Of a stretch of DNA of 64,000 bases, positions 26,001 to 36,032 are shown in pieces. Position 1 is the first letter of the stretch; every line of letters starts with the position of its first letter. The stretch comes from Rhizobium sophoriradicis (GTDB lineage Bacteria; Pseudomonadota; Alphaproteobacteria; Rhizobiales; Rhizobiaceae): positions 1 to 64,000 of the forward strand of contig NZ_RQIH01000021.1 of the NCBI RefSeq assembly GCF_003939025.1, written 5' to 3'. A program made the position numbers and the translations under genes. The notes beneath the pieces were generated by a model, which saw only the letters and a program-made list of their open reading frames with translations, was not told the DNA's origin and ran no database searches.

Positions 26001-26792
26001 CTAGCCTTCAACCAAATCCGACTGCCGGGAAAACAGCACGGGAACCGCAAGCGTGATTGGAGGATCAAAGATTGTTGGTGGATTGAGTTGTAATTTTACC
26101 TCATTGTCCAAGGTTGTGATTGTCTCGCGACCAACCAGGGCGGGTCTGAAGCAAACGAGTTCCTCTAGACGCGGCCAACGAGGTACCGAGGCAGCCAAAC
26201 AATAGCCCGAGAGAGCACCATCAAACTTGGTGCGCTGGCGCATTGGAGGGATGAATCGCCATGCCATTGGATTCCCCGCGGGAAAAGGACGCCGAAACAC
26301 TGCTACGAGCAGACAATGGGCGAACTGACGTGGCGGCAGCATTAAACGTACATCAACAGCTTCTGTCGGAGCTCCGCGCGGGTACATCCGCGTGCGGACT
26401 GCGTGCATAAAAATTGAGAGAAAACCCACTTCGCGCATGGCTTGACCATAGGCTCCAGGGGAGATCCCTACCCAACGAGTAAATTTTGTGATGAAGGAGC
26501 CGAGGCTTTCGTATCCGATCTCGTAGCACACCTCGGTCACGGGCATGCCTTCAAATACCAAAAGCCGCTTCGCGATCTCCAACCTTTCCGCATTGTGAAA
26601 AGTCATAGGTGGAATCCCCGTAAGTCTATTGAAAGCTCCAATTAGCTCGAGTTTTCCCAATGATGCGAATTCGGCCCATTCATTGAGCGAAATTTTGCTG
26701 TTAACCGGCTTCCTCATTGCGACTATTGTTCTAGTCACTGCCGTGGATTGAACTTGGTCGACGATCTCCAAGTTCTGATTTTGCAATGTCAC
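26001..26792 (-). CDS. AraC-family transcriptional regulator (N-terminal HTH)
   Basis: A 263-aa regulator with an AraC-type double helix-turn-helix at residues about 35-115 (VTEVCYEIGYESLGSFITKF, WVGISPGAYGQ). Unusually the DNA-binding domain is N-terminal and an unassigned 150-residue domain follows. The GTG start overlaps the stop of the thioesterase gene (GTGA), so it is translated with the PKS operon and may feed back on it or on neighbouring genes. Confidence 0.85.
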   Translation of the reverse strand: MTLQNQNLEIVDQVQSTAVTRTIVAMRKPVNSKISLNEWAEFASLGKLELIGAFNRLTGIPPMTFHNAERLEIAKRLLVFEGMPVTEVCYEIGYESLGSFITKFTRWVGISPGAYGQAMREVGFLSIFMHAVRTRMYPRGAPTEAVDVRLMLPPRQFAHCLLVAVFRRPFPAGNPMAWRFIPPMRQRTKFDGALSGYCLAASVPRWPRLEELVCFRPALVGRETITTLDNEVKLQLNPPTIFDPPITLAVPVLFSRQSDLVEG

Positions 26793-27286
26793 GGCCGCGG
26801 AACCATAAACGGGCGGAGAGCCTCGACCAACTCGGCCGGAGGAGAGACCGGGACCAACGATCCTTCTCGGAGACGCATGCAGCCGATCTCCTGAAAACCA
26901 TGTGCGGCGGCCGCTTCCGAAATACTGCCTGTTACAAAATAGTCAAACTCAAGGCCGATCCGATGCTGTTCAACATAGGCAAGACGCATCCGAATCTCCA
27001 CCTCATCAAACGCGCGAAGCTCTGCAAAATACTCACAAGAAACCTTCCGTGTTACGAGCCTCAAGTCCCTATTCAACTCATCGAGAATGCCGGGCGCATG
27101 GTTCCTCAAGAACATCTCCCTGCATCGCCCCTGCCACGATACGTGTCTCGAAAAATAGACGTTTCCGACCACGTTCGTTTCCTCGAATGACACTACATGA
27201 CGGTGTAAAAATACGGGTCTTTGGCCGCCAAAGCCCTCAATTGCTTGCTGCGCATGATAGGGGTGAGCGTTTTCCCAGACGTTCAT
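26789..27286 (-). CDS. Enediyne-type hot-dog thioesterase (CalE7/SgcE10-like)
   Basis: A 165-aa hot-dog-fold thioesterase that releases the polyene chain from an enediyne PKS. The signature is nearly complete: HVVSFEETNVVGNVYFSRHV then WQGRCREMFLRNHAP. N38 and R56 have the same 18-residue spacing as the catalytic N19 and R37 of CalE7, which lacks an acidic catalyst. The start overlaps the PKS stop by 4 bases (ATGA) and its stop overlaps the AraC gene. Position right after the PKS is the standard arrangement. Confidence 0.93.
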   Translation of the reverse strand: MNVWENAHPYHAQQAIEGFGGQRPVFLHRHVVSFEETNVVGNVYFSRHVSWQGRCREMFLRNHAPGILDELNRDLRLVTRKVSCEYFAELRAFDEVEIRMRLAYVEQHRIGLEFDYFVTGSISEAAAAHGFQEIGCMRLREGSLVPVSPPAELVEALRPFMVPRP

Positions 27287-30200
27287 TCTGTTACCTCGGC
27301 GTGAGTTTGTGTGTGCTTCGGGTCGCCGCCATACATTGGGCGCGACCCACCCAACGCAATCGCCATCCCGACCGATTGCAAAGCGCTACTTGTGATGACT
27401 CGCGCCGACGAAATGGAGCTCGATGTCGAACGGTCACCAGCCAACTTAAAGGGGCGTGGCTCACCAAGTTTTCGTCGGACTTCCGCTTCGGCCCATTCCG
27501 CTGCCGAGAGGCGCTGCCCGTCGAGATCCGGATAGCACTCATCGACTGCGGCGAGGTCACACGCAACCGGTCTCATTCCGTAGATCGCAACGCTCATGTC
27601 CTCACAATGGCTGAGATTCACGAATCCCTCGCCAGACTCCAGCTCCGGCCTGCCATCCGCCCGATGAATAACATTACAGCTGAGCCCCAAGGCCTCAATC
27701 GCTCGAAGCCGGCGTTCCGAGCGGGATATCCGAGCATTGGATATCAGGCTCAACCGAATGGCGTCGTCACCAAGTTCCTCTCTCGCCAGCCGTTCGAGAT
27801 GAGCACTGCAGAGCATGGGGGCAGACGGCAGGACCGGGATGACATCGAGCGAGCCGATGGCTTTGAATCGCGCGTCCAGCCAGCTGGCGACGAGGTTTCC
27901 GTGAAGATCAAGCAATTTGACGTCGAACGAGTATGTATTCCCAGCAGACCAATTTTCTCGGCCAACAAGCCGACAACCCGTAACCTCGCGCGTTGTCAAC
28001 ACCACGTCAGCGATCGAAACCGGCACGAGGCGGCGATACGGAATAGTTGCTTGCAGCACATGGAGCGCCGCATCCGCCGCTCCCGGATCAAGGAGGATCA
28101 AGGTGCTTGGTTCAAAAACCCCGAACCAATTAACGACGGCAATTTTCGCCAGATCCGCCTCAACAACACGAGACGTGCACCGCAGAAGCTTCGCGACACG
28201 ACGAAAACGTTCCCCCTGGAAGAGCAGCGACCCATATAGCGGGTCCGCGGAAACGGTGTCAGTTCCCGCCGCATTGGGATCAGCGTTCAAAGCTTCGAGG
28301 CCCGCGGGTAAAGGCGCATTCTTGAAACATGCTGTGAAGTACGGCGCCTGGAAATCATCCTCCTCAGTGAACACTGCAGCTTCGACCTGGGTGTCTTCGG
28401 CGCGGAGAGCTGCTATCCGTATCGCCAGTCGCCCTCGTGTCACTATGATGGGGCGATGGAAAATCACTTCGCTAATTCTCTGCGTAAAACCATTTCCCGC
28501 CAGTGCGGCAACTACTTGGGCCATCGCCTCTAGCCCCATCACTCCGGGAAGAACCGGATGTCCCTCGAGACGATGGTCGTTGAGATAAGGGTCACGTCCG
28601 AGATTGAGTTCTGTCTCTGTGACCAATTCAGTTCCTGGAAAATCAACTAGGATGCGATCGACAAATCTAAGCGGCTGCCTGGAGGCTCTCCCAATTTCCA
28701 GGCCAGGTGGCGGTCCAAAACGGCCGGTGATCGCAATAACTCCACTCGAGCCCGAAGCAACGTGCTGCTCGAACGTCGAGAGCGCGAGATCAAAGGGAAG
28801 AGCATCAACGCCCTTGGCTTCCAGCCTTTCTACTGTGCCGAGGCGCTCCCCCATTCCTGCCCCGCTCCAGACCGTCCATTCGAAGGAGACGCAACGGCAG
28901 GAGAGATGAGACCGCGCAAAACTCTCAACAATTTGGCTCTGCAAGGCGTTCGCGAGCGCATAGTGGCCCTCTCCTTCGAGACCGATCCGACCGATAATAG
29001 ACCCAAACGAGATTAGCCTGTTCAGCTTCTTTCCAAACCGGTCCAATAAGGTTGATAGCCCTGTTACTTTTGGAGATAGGGTGGCTCTGACAATATCGTC
29101 GGACAGAGAACTGAAGCGCATTGGCTCATTGATCGCGGGCGCAAATACCACGACGCTCGGCGCAAGTGCCGCCGCTTCGAGGTGCCGCGAAAGCCTCAGA
29201 ACGTCGCTGTGATCAGTCACATCGCACCGCTGGTAAGTGGCTTCGATGTGGCGCTCGCGCGCCATCTTCAATGTTTGTATGACGCCCGCGTCACTTGGCT
29301 CGCTGCGCCCCGCGAAAATTAGCTTCGCACCGCTTGCGGCAAGCGTCAAAGCGCATTCGGCACCAATTCCACGGTGGCAGCCCACCGCAAGGATGGTGTC
29401 AACAGCTGACGGCATGCCAGCGGTTCCTTTGTTGTTGTCAAAGTGCAACCGCTCGAAACTTGGCCACTCGATCTCGCCTGCGGCCCCTAAGCGGTATTCT
29501 GAGAACCCTGGGAAACAGTGACCCATAATTTGGCCAATCCGACAATCTCCAGCATCCTGGCCGTTGCGATCGATTACTAAGATCGTTTCAAACACCGCTT
29601 CCTGAAATATTGAGCGAAAAAGCGCAGAGATGGGCAGGCGGTCATGCACGATTGCGATGTGCTTTAGCCCCCATCTCGCTACACGCTGCAACAGCGTGAT
29701 CAAATTGACACTTTCATCGACTCCAAAATTCTCGGCGAGGTTCACCAGTAGGCCATGCTCTGGGGTCGCAATGCTTTGGGTGAATTCTGTCTCAGATATC
29801 CAGGAAATCCTGCGGCCGCCCCTCTTTGGCTGTTTATGTGCATACCAATTGACCCGATAAGGTGCAGCCCATCGCCTAATCCCAGTGACACGCGGGGAAC
29901 TGTTGTTATCACACTCAAATTCAGACAATTCCGCCAATTGAGAAGCTAGGATGGCGGGCGTCGCTTCAGCAAAGTCAGTCGGACTGCTCATCGCGGCCAG
30001 TCCCAATTGTCGGCAAACGGTGACGACAATTCGCGTGACCGCTAACGAGTTTAGGTGCAAATCGGACTGAAATCGCGCGTTAGAGCTGATGGCCGGCACG
30101 GGCAGCCCTGTCTCTTCGGACACCACCCTCAAGGTGGTCTCTAGCAGCTCTTCTGGGGACAAAACTCGTTCCGTTAGCGACGTCTCAGATATTTGCACGA

Positions 30201-32961
30201 GATCAATGAGATCGCCGACCTCAACGGGAGGGTTTGGGGCCGCGTTGGCGACTTCCTTAGGCTTGGGTTGAATGCCGCACGGGTTAGAAAGTAGTACTAT
30301 TGGTTCACCGCCTTCATGGCGTATTCCGCGCTCAACGAACAATTCGTCGTAATTAAGTTCGTGCCCGGCGGCGAAAGCACCTGCGAGAACCTCCAGCATC
30401 GAAGAAAGGTCGTCAGTCTGGGAATCCACGGTCAGGGCACGAAGACCGTGAGCTGTGGCTAGCCGCGTCAATGCGGAGCCGGGGCCGACTTCGATTACGA
30501 TCTCTGAGCGCCGTCCCATTTCGTCGAGCGCATCCACAAATCTCACCGGTTCAGTAAGTTGTTTGAGCAATTGGGCCGCAATGGGAGTAGCAGCGCCTAT
30601 CAAGCCTCCATCTATGCTCGATATTACTGACCTCGATGGAACGTCGAATGCAATATTGCCTAGCACGGCGCAAAACGACTCTTCGGCCGGAGCCATGTCC
30701 GGGCTGTGGAACGCGTGCGAAACCCGGAGTAACTGTAAATCGATGCCGGCTCTTTCCGCGCGCTTGGCCAGCTCGGCGATCGCCGCTCCGCTGCCGGCCA
30801 TAACGGTTTCGCGATGCCCGTTGATGCAGGCCACAGTGCAGTCCAGCCCAGCCGCTAGCCGTTCGCAACCGCTGGCGTCATCTCCAAGGCGAAGCATTGA
30901 CCCGCCAGCCCTGCCGTAGCGAGCCATGATCGTCCCGCGTTGCCGGGCAAGCTTGAGCGCCTCGATCTGATCAAGCGCCCCGGCCCAGCTGAGGGCCGCA
31001 AGCTCACCCAAGCTGTGGCCCGTGGCTGCAACTGCGGTGACGCCCAACCTATCCAGCACCGTCAGTGTCGCTAGATTGGCATAGGTGATTGCTGGCTGAG
31101 CAACTGCGGTGTCGACCGCACCTGGCTCGATCTCGATCGACAATGCCTCAGCCAAAGGGCGCAGAAAGGGAAAGCGTTCCAGCCATACGGAGGACGGCTT
31201 TCGCACCGGAGCTGACTGGCCTGAAAACAGATAACCGATCGGCGCGGCTTCGCGCTTGGATCCAAAAAAGAGATGTGAGATTTGGTCTAAAGCAATCTCC
31301 GTTACAGCCAGATGTTCGAGCGCTTGATCGAGCCGTTTGCACAGTTGATCTGCGTCCCGGGCAACAAAGCCAAGCCGAACGGTCCCACGCTCGAGGTTGC
31401 TTGCAAGCATTGCTGCCGCGTCACCGAGCGCGGCCAGCGAAAGTTTCGGAGAGACAGCACGCTGAGCGGCGAGTTGATTTCGCAGGGAGCCCACATCGGC
31501 AGCTCTGAACAAGAATAATTCCGCGCCCTGTTCACCACGCATCTTCGGCGTGGCGAATGCTGGAGGGGCTCTGCGGGACTCAGCTGGTTCCAAGACCGCG
31601 TGGAGATTGATGCCCCCGAAACCAAAGCTCGATACTGCCGCAAGAGGTTGACGCCCATCCTTGTAAGCGCCGGCCTGCCGGATTGGGAACAGTCGGTTGT
31701 CGGTCTCGCGAAACACTGGATGGGGTACTTCGCAGCCGATATGTGGCGGTAGGATGCCATGCTTGAGCGATAGTACCGCCTTAACGAGGCCAGCAAAGCC
31801 AGCGGCCGCCTTGGTATGACCGATATTCGCTTTAATTGAGCCGATTGCCAATGGCTCCCCTGCACCTTCTCGGAGCGATGCAAGGGCTTTAACTTCAGTC
31901 GGGTCTCCAATCTGGGTCCCGGTTCCATGCGCCTCCACATATGCCAGATCGCGCGGGTCAGTATTTGCCATTTCATGGGCGCGGCGATACGCGAGCAACT
32001 GGCCATTGCTATCTGGACGAGTTAGACCGCCTGCACCATCCGTCGACATGCCCCAGCCGCGAATTACGCTCAGGACGGGGGCTTCAACACGCCGGGCATC
32101 TTCTAAGCGCATTAGGACACCAAAAGCACCTCCTTCACCGGGCCAGAAGCCGTCAGATCTCGCGTCAAACACACGCATTCTTGTCGGCGACAAAGCGCCA
32201 TTGCGGGAAAACCCGACCAGCTCGAAGGGATCAAGAGAGAGATCCACTGCCCCCGTGATCACCGCATCGACGGCGTGACTCCGAAGAAGGTCGGCAGCAT
32301 TAGCAATCGCAAGAAGTGACGAGGAACAAGCCCCATCGACGGTAAATGCTCCCCCTTTTAGATCGAAATAATTCGCAATTCTCCCGGCTATCGTATTGGC
32401 AAGACCGCCAGCAAGCGAATCCTCATTTGGTTCTGGGAAGCGGGATTTCAGCAACTTAGAGAATTCGCTTCGTACCTGACTCGCCTCAGTTGGGTTCGTT
32501 CTTACCGTGCTCAATGCATCATTCAGCAGTTCGTCAAGGAACGGCTGGCGCAGACGCAGGAGGGCTGTCCGGCTAAACTCGCCTGTCAGTGTATTTGCGA
32601 CGACGACCGCTGTTCGCGCGCGGTTTAGGCGTGCCGTGCCACCCAAGGAATTGATTGCCTCAGATGCAAGGTGAAGCGCTAGCCAGTGAGTGAGATCCGT
32701 GTTCTCGAATGTGCCTTTTGAGATGAGGAACGCGTCACGAGGAAAATGCCAGTTACTTAACAAGCCAGCGAGCACAGGCGTGATGGAATCTGATTGCCCG
32801 ACGGTGTCCGGCGAGTAAGCACTAAGGGAAAGCCTTTCGGCGGGGATCGACCGGAATGAGCGACGGCCTTCCATCACGTTCGTCCACAACTCGTCCGGCG
32901 TATTCGCATCCGGATACCGACAAGAGAGAGAACAGATAGCAATTGCTTCTCGAACGTTCAT
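27283..32961 (-). CDS. pksE: Iterative type I polyketide synthase, enediyne PKSE type
   Basis: A 1892-aa iterative PKS with the domain order KS-AT-ACP-KR-DH-PPTase-like that is diagnostic of enediyne PKSEs. KS catalytic residues are C212 (DGACSSS), H345 (EAHGTGT) and H382 (NIGHTKAAAG). The AT serine is S650 in GHSLGE. The ACP serine is S972 in DLHLNSL, the sequence specific to this PKS class. The KR has CHRGIGAE and Y1334-A-L-A-N; the DH has H1463 in DHRLEGHPVLPG. The last 200 residues align in place with the integrated phosphopantetheinyl transferase, but its usual Asp-x-Glu reads D-L-A near residue 1802. Such enzymes make a linear C15-C16 polyene from malonyl-CoA. The sequence was compared with PUFA synthases and rejected because those have multiple tandem ACPs. 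Confidence 0.95.
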   Translation of the reverse strand: MNVREAIAICSLSCRYPDANTPDELWTNVMEGRRSFRSIPAERLSLSAYSPDTVGQSDSITPVLAGLLSNWHFPRDAFLISKGTFENTDLTHWLALHLASEAINSLGGTARLNRARTAVVVANTLTGEFSRTALLRLRQPFLDELLNDALSTVRTNPTEASQVRSEFSKLLKSRFPEPNEDSLAGGLANTIAGRIANYFDLKGGAFTVDGACSSSLLAIANAADLLRSHAVDAVITGAVDLSLDPFELVGFSRNGALSPTRMRVFDARSDGFWPGEGGAFGVLMRLEDARRVEAPVLSVIRGWGMSTDGAGGLTRPDSNGQLLAYRRAHEMANTDPRDLAYVEAHGTGTQIGDPTEVKALASLREGAGEPLAIGSIKANIGHTKAAAGFAGLVKAVLSLKHGILPPHIGCEVPHPVFRETDNRLFPIRQAGAYKDGRQPLAAVSSFGFGGINLHAVLEPAESRRAPPAFATPKMRGEQGAELFLFRAADVGSLRNQLAAQRAVSPKLSLAALGDAAAMLASNLERGTVRLGFVARDADQLCKRLDQALEHLAVTEIALDQISHLFFGSKREAAPIGYLFSGQSAPVRKPSSVWLERFPFLRPLAEALSIEIEPGAVDTAVAQPAITYANLATLTVLDRLGVTAVAATGHSLGELAALSWAGALDQIEALKLARQRGTIMARYGRAGGSMLRLGDDASGCERLAAGLDCTVACINGHRETVMAGSGAAIAELAKRAERAGIDLQLLRVSHAFHSPDMAPAEESFCAVLGNIAFDVPSRSVISSIDGGLIGAATPIAAQLLKQLTEPVRFVDALDEMGRRSEIVIEVGPGSALTRLATAHGLRALTVDSQTDDLSSMLEVLAGAFAAGHELNYDELFVERGIRHEGGEPIVLLSNPCGIQPKPKEVANAAPNPPVEVGDLIDLVQISETSLTERVLSPEELLETTLRVVSEETGLPVPAISSNARFQSDLHLNSLAVTRIVVTVCRQLGLAAMSSPTDFAEATPAILASQLAELSEFECDNNSSPRVTGIRRWAAPYRVNWYAHKQPKRGGRRISWISETEFTQSIATPEHGLLVNLAENFGVDESVNLITLLQRVARWGLKHIAIVHDRLPISALFRSIFQEAVFETILVIDRNGQDAGDCRIGQIMGHCFPGFSEYRLGAAGEIEWPSFERLHFDNNKGTAGMPSAVDTILAVGCHRGIGAECALTLAASGAKLIFAGRSEPSDAGVIQTLKMARERHIEATYQRCDVTDHSDVLRLSRHLEAAALAPSVVVFAPAINEPMRFSSLSDDIVRATLSPKVTGLSTLLDRFGKKLNRLISFGSIIGRIGLEGEGHYALANALQSQIVESFARSHLSCRCVSFEWTVWSGAGMGERLGTVERLEAKGVDALPFDLALSTFEQHVASGSSGVIAITGRFGPPPGLEIGRASRQPLRFVDRILVDFPGTELVTETELNLGRDPYLNDHRLEGHPVLPGVMGLEAMAQVVAALAGNGFTQRISEVIFHRPIIVTRGRLAIRIAALRAEDTQVEAAVFTEEDDFQAPYFTACFKNAPLPAGLEALNADPNAAGTDTVSADPLYGSLLFQGERFRRVAKLLRCTSRVVEADLAKIAVVNWFGVFEPSTLILLDPGAADAALHVLQATIPYRRLVPVSIADVVLTTREVTGCRLVGRENWSAGNTYSFDVKLLDLHGNLVASWLDARFKAIGSLDVIPVLPSAPMLCSAHLERLAREELGDDAIRLSLISNARISRSERRLRAIEALGLSCNVIHRADGRPELESGEGFVNLSHCEDMSVAIYGMRPVACDLAAVDECYPDLDGQRLSAAEWAEAEVRRKLGEPRPFKLAGDRSTSSSISSARVITSSALQSVGMAIALGGSRPMYGGDPKHTQTHAEVTE

Positions 32962-33093
32962 CGCTACTCGACTTCCTGCCTTTCGACACCTTGAAGACCC
33001 GGGGGGTGAGCAATCGCTGCACCAATCATGCCTTCTACAAATCTATCCAAACCGCTGAAGCAGAGTCTGTCGCAAAACTCGAGGGCGCGACCA

Positions 33094-34131
33094 CTACGGA
33101 TTGGACGCCAATCGTGCGGCTTGGGGCGCCCCGTCCCCGGCGTGGGACCACTTCCCATCAACTCTTCCGTCGAGCACACTTGTACTTGGATGCATCCCCA
33201 CTTTCCCTGCAGATAGCATCAACAAAATTCCACGCGTCGCGGTGACAATCGTGAGTGCAAAGAACAAGCCGAAGACGACGTGAAGCTGCATCAAAATGCC
33301 GTACACGGCCGCCACCGCCATCGCGAAGATGATCTGATTGCGTGGCTTTCCCGGCGTCGTTGCTGGATCGGTAATCATGTAAAAGGTAAAAAGGATAAAT
33401 GCGAAGCCTGTCATCGGGACCAGACCAGCCTCGAGCGGTGTGCCATTTGCCGCGCTACGGATTGCGGCTTGCGCCGCAAAGCAGATCACCCAAGCTCCAA
33501 TCAGCGGCATGCGCCCGGTGAGCTTTGTGTTGAGCAGGCTGCCGGTCAATATAACGACTAGTGGCAGAACCCAGTCGAGCGCCCCTGAGATGTTCTCTGC
33601 AAACATATATGGCGGCGCAATTCCGACTGACGGGAAGAGAAGCAAGACAACACTGATTCCGAAATTCGATGGGTTTAGGAAATGTCGGCTTGTGTGACCG
33701 TCGCCAAGGGGTAACCGAACCCGGAATAGCCACTTCGACGCAACGGCTAGCGAAGCCCCGAAAGCGACGACCCAAAGTTGCTCAGCGGCGAAAAGCAGCA
33801 TGCCGACCGCGAGCCCACTTATGTGAGCCGACAGCAGAAATGAGATAAAGTTGCCTGGCGAGCCGAGATATCGCGGACGGCGCCTATCGGCGTGGGCCTG
33901 AGCAGTTTCGGCGGCGAGTTCCGTGCCATACGCCGCTGCAAGCGCAACGAAAGGCGTTATCCAAGATTGCTCAAAACCAAGCCACAGATGGCCGAGAATG
34001 TTGAGAAAGGTTATCGCCAAGGCGAAGCGCGCCAGGCCCTTCAAACGTTTGTCGATATACCACCGGTCCCCAAGGCTCAAGCCGGGTTTCGTGGGAAGCG
34101 AATGCGGCTCGCGTTCGATGGCTATGGTCAT
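33094..34131 (-). CDS. unbU: UnbU (E5) enediyne biosynthesis membrane protein, RnfD-like
   Basis: A 345-aa polytopic membrane protein with about nine to ten hydrophobic segments, related to RnfD/NqrB. Conserved segments are SRHFLNPSNFGIS and ITDPATTPGKPRNQIIFAMA. UnbU is part of the three-gene unbLVU set conserved beside enediyne PKS genes; it is thought to take part in core formation, possibly electron transfer, but its reaction is unknown. The ATG overlaps the unbV stop by 4 bases with GGAGG upstream. A 132-base gap separates it from the PKS gene. Confidence 0.92.
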   Translation of the reverse strand: MTIAIEREPHSLPTKPGLSLGDRWYIDKRLKGLARFALAITFLNILGHLWLGFEQSWITPFVALAAAYGTELAAETAQAHADRRRPRYLGSPGNFISFLLSAHISGLAVGMLLFAAEQLWVVAFGASLAVASKWLFRVRLPLGDGHTSRHFLNPSNFGISVVLLLFPSVGIAPPYMFAENISGALDWVLPLVVILTGSLLNTKLTGRMPLIGAWVICFAAQAAIRSAANGTPLEAGLVPMTGFAFILFTFYMITDPATTPGKPRNQIIFAMAVAAVYGILMQLHVVFGLFFALTIVTATRGILLMLSAGKVGMHPSTSVLDGRVDGKWSHAGDGAPQAARLASNP

Positions 34132-36032
34132 CGCTTACTTACCTCCATGAGACAGCGGCTGTTCAAGTCTCCAGGCTCGTCAAGCACCAACCGATGCCGT
34201 CCTGGCGCGAGGCAGTATTCTCGTTCTTGACGGCCACCCTCGGTCCGCCAAGTGATCAGCACTTTCATGCTCGACATTCGATCGCCGAGGCCGAAATGCA
34301 CTTCTGCCGCCCGGTGCCCGGAATGCCCATTACTAACGTCAGAAAATGCAGAAAGAGCATGGTTGTCGTCGAAAACGACCGTGGCCACGGCACCTATAGC
34401 TGGCCGTGTCGAGCCATCTTTGTTCGTCAAGCGGAGATCCAGTATGAGCGAACTGTTCTTTTGGCCCGCTTTGTTAAGAAGCAGGATAGAGTCTTCCCAC
34501 TGTCGAGCGAGCGCGAAATCGAGGTCTCCGTCACCATCGACGTCTGCAAGAGCGATGCCGCGTGTGATGCTGGGTTCGTCAAAACCAATTTGAGCAGCAA
34601 TATCGTGAAATCGGTCGTCGGCACCGCGCACGAAGAATGCGTCGGTGCGGTCACCGGATAATCCGTCACCCTGCGCAAAGCGAGGCCAGAACTGGGGGAA
34701 TTTCAGAAGTTCGTCGTTCCCCATCGCCAATTCTTGTAACTCGGGCCAGCGGTCATGTGCTCCTTTTACAAAGCCTGCTGCCTGCAACGCCTCGTAAGAC
34801 CCATCATTGTCCAAGTCGGCTAGCTTCGAATCCCAGCTCCAACTCGAACGCGCAAGCCCGAGAATGTCAGCTGCGTTTCGGTATGGGGCGATTCCCTGAT
34901 CCCAACTTTTTCCGGGTTGATGCAAGAAAAGAAAATGACTTTCCTGGAGCGCATAGTCCTGCGCGATGTTGCTCACATAGATGTCTAAGCCACCGTCGCC
35001 ATTGATGTCCGCGAAATCCACGCCCATGCCTTTGAAAGAATCTCGACCAAGGACGCCCGAGCGTATGTCTGTAAGACCACGTCGACCTTCAATGATGGAG
35101 AAAGACGGGGCACGAGGTCGCGATCTATTGACCAGCAAGCGATCAGGGCCAAAGTCATTGGCTACGTATATTTCAGGGTAATTGTCCTGGTTCAGGTCTG
35201 CAGCACCAAGCGCCAATGTCCAACCGTCGGACATGTCTTTGGTGAACGCGTCCGAGCGGTCCTCGAATGAGAAAGCGCCGTTCTTCGCCCCTACACTGAG
35301 CAACAACCTGTTCCGCCCACCGTTGAATGCACGGGACATAGAATGCTGCATCTCAACCGTGCGCTTCCCAGTCGTATCGAGGACGCCGGAGCCATCGGGG
35401 AAGTAATTGCCAAAGACAAAGTCGGGGAAGCCGTCACCGTCAATATCCGAGAATAGGGCTGCATTTGTAAACCAAATCTCTCGGTCTGGAACAATCTCAT
35501 GAAAAACGAAAGCCTCGCGTGACATGCGACCGGTGTTCTCGAAAATCCCCGGCGGCCGACCCCAATAGTAGACAACAATGTCTGCGCGTCCGTCAGCATT
35601 TGCGTCGGCGATAAGGCATCCCATCGGCGCAATGGCACTAGCTTGGTATCCGTTGGGAGGCGTCGAAAGCATGAACCTAGGAAATGCGCCGACGTCGCGC
35701 GCCAGAGGAAGGACGGATATCGAGTCGTCGCGAGGGTCAATCAAGCAGGCATCGTTCGCGATCCCGTCGCTATCCAGATCACCAATGGCAACCGATGCTC
35801 CCACCGACGATATCCATGCGGCGATTTGTGCGAAGTTGCGATGCACCGGACGTATCGTGCGCAAGCCTTCAGTGCTGGCAGGCGAAAGCACTATCCTCTC
35901 AAAGGCAAAGCGCTCTGAGATTCTTATCACACCACCACGCGGCATCTGAGCGACCGACGCGGAAAGGAGAAATAGCCCTGCAAGGATTGCCGCCGTGCCT
36001 CTGCCAGCATTTCGCAACAGCATATCTCTCAT
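34128..36032 (-). CDS. unbV: UnbV (E4) FG-GAP/ASPIC-domain protein
   Basis: A 634-aa exported protein. A signal peptide (residues 1-29, core GTAAILAGLFLLSASVA) is followed by FG-GAP/VCBS beta-propeller repeats with calcium loops such as GDLDSDGIAND, SDIDGDGFPDF, ADINGDGGLDIY and ADVDGDGDLDFA, then a C-terminal ASPIC/UnbV domain (KVLITWRTEGG). It is the E4 member of the enediyne cassette; its chemistry is unknown. I start it at 36032, where ATG overlaps the unbL stop by 4 bases; the frame is open a further 17 codons upstream. Confidence 0.93.
   Translation of the reverse strand: MRDMLLRNAGRGTAAILAGLFLLSASVAQMPRGGVIRISERFAFERIVLSPASTEGLRTIRPVHRNFAQIAAWISSVGASVAIGDLDSDGIANDACLIDPRDDSISVLPLARDVGAFPRFMLSTPPNGYQASAIAPMGCLIADANADGRADIVVYYWGRPPGIFENTGRMSREAFVFHEIVPDREIWFTNAALFSDIDGDGFPDFVFGNYFPDGSGVLDTTGKRTVEMQHSMSRAFNGGRNRLLLSVGAKNGAFSFEDRSDAFTKDMSDGWTLALGAADLNQDNYPEIYVANDFGPDRLLVNRSRPRAPSFSIIEGRRGLTDIRSGVLGRDSFKGMGVDFADINGDGGLDIYVSNIAQDYALQESHFLFLHQPGKSWDQGIAPYRNAADILGLARSSWSWDSKLADLDNDGSYEALQAAGFVKGAHDRWPELQELAMGNDELLKFPQFWPRFAQGDGLSGDRTDAFFVRGADDRFHDIAAQIGFDEPSITRGIALADVDGDGDLDFALARQWEDSILLLNKAGQKNSSLILDLRLTNKDGSTRPAIGAVATVVFDDNHALSAFSDVSNGHSGHRAAEVHFGLGDRMSSMKVLITWRTEGGRQEREYCLAPGRHRLVLDEPGDLNSRCLMEVSKR

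Noticed and set aside
27283..32961. Polyunsaturated fatty acid synthase or modular PKS
   Set aside because: Single ACP between AT and KR, DHs of enediyne type, and the unbLVU/TE neighbours fit only the enediyne PKS class.
32964..33179. 71-codon minus-strand frame between unbU and pksE
   Set aside because: It overlaps the end of unbU in another frame and ends three bases before the PKS start; no clear ribosome site. UnbU already has full length, so it is not a frameshifted tail.
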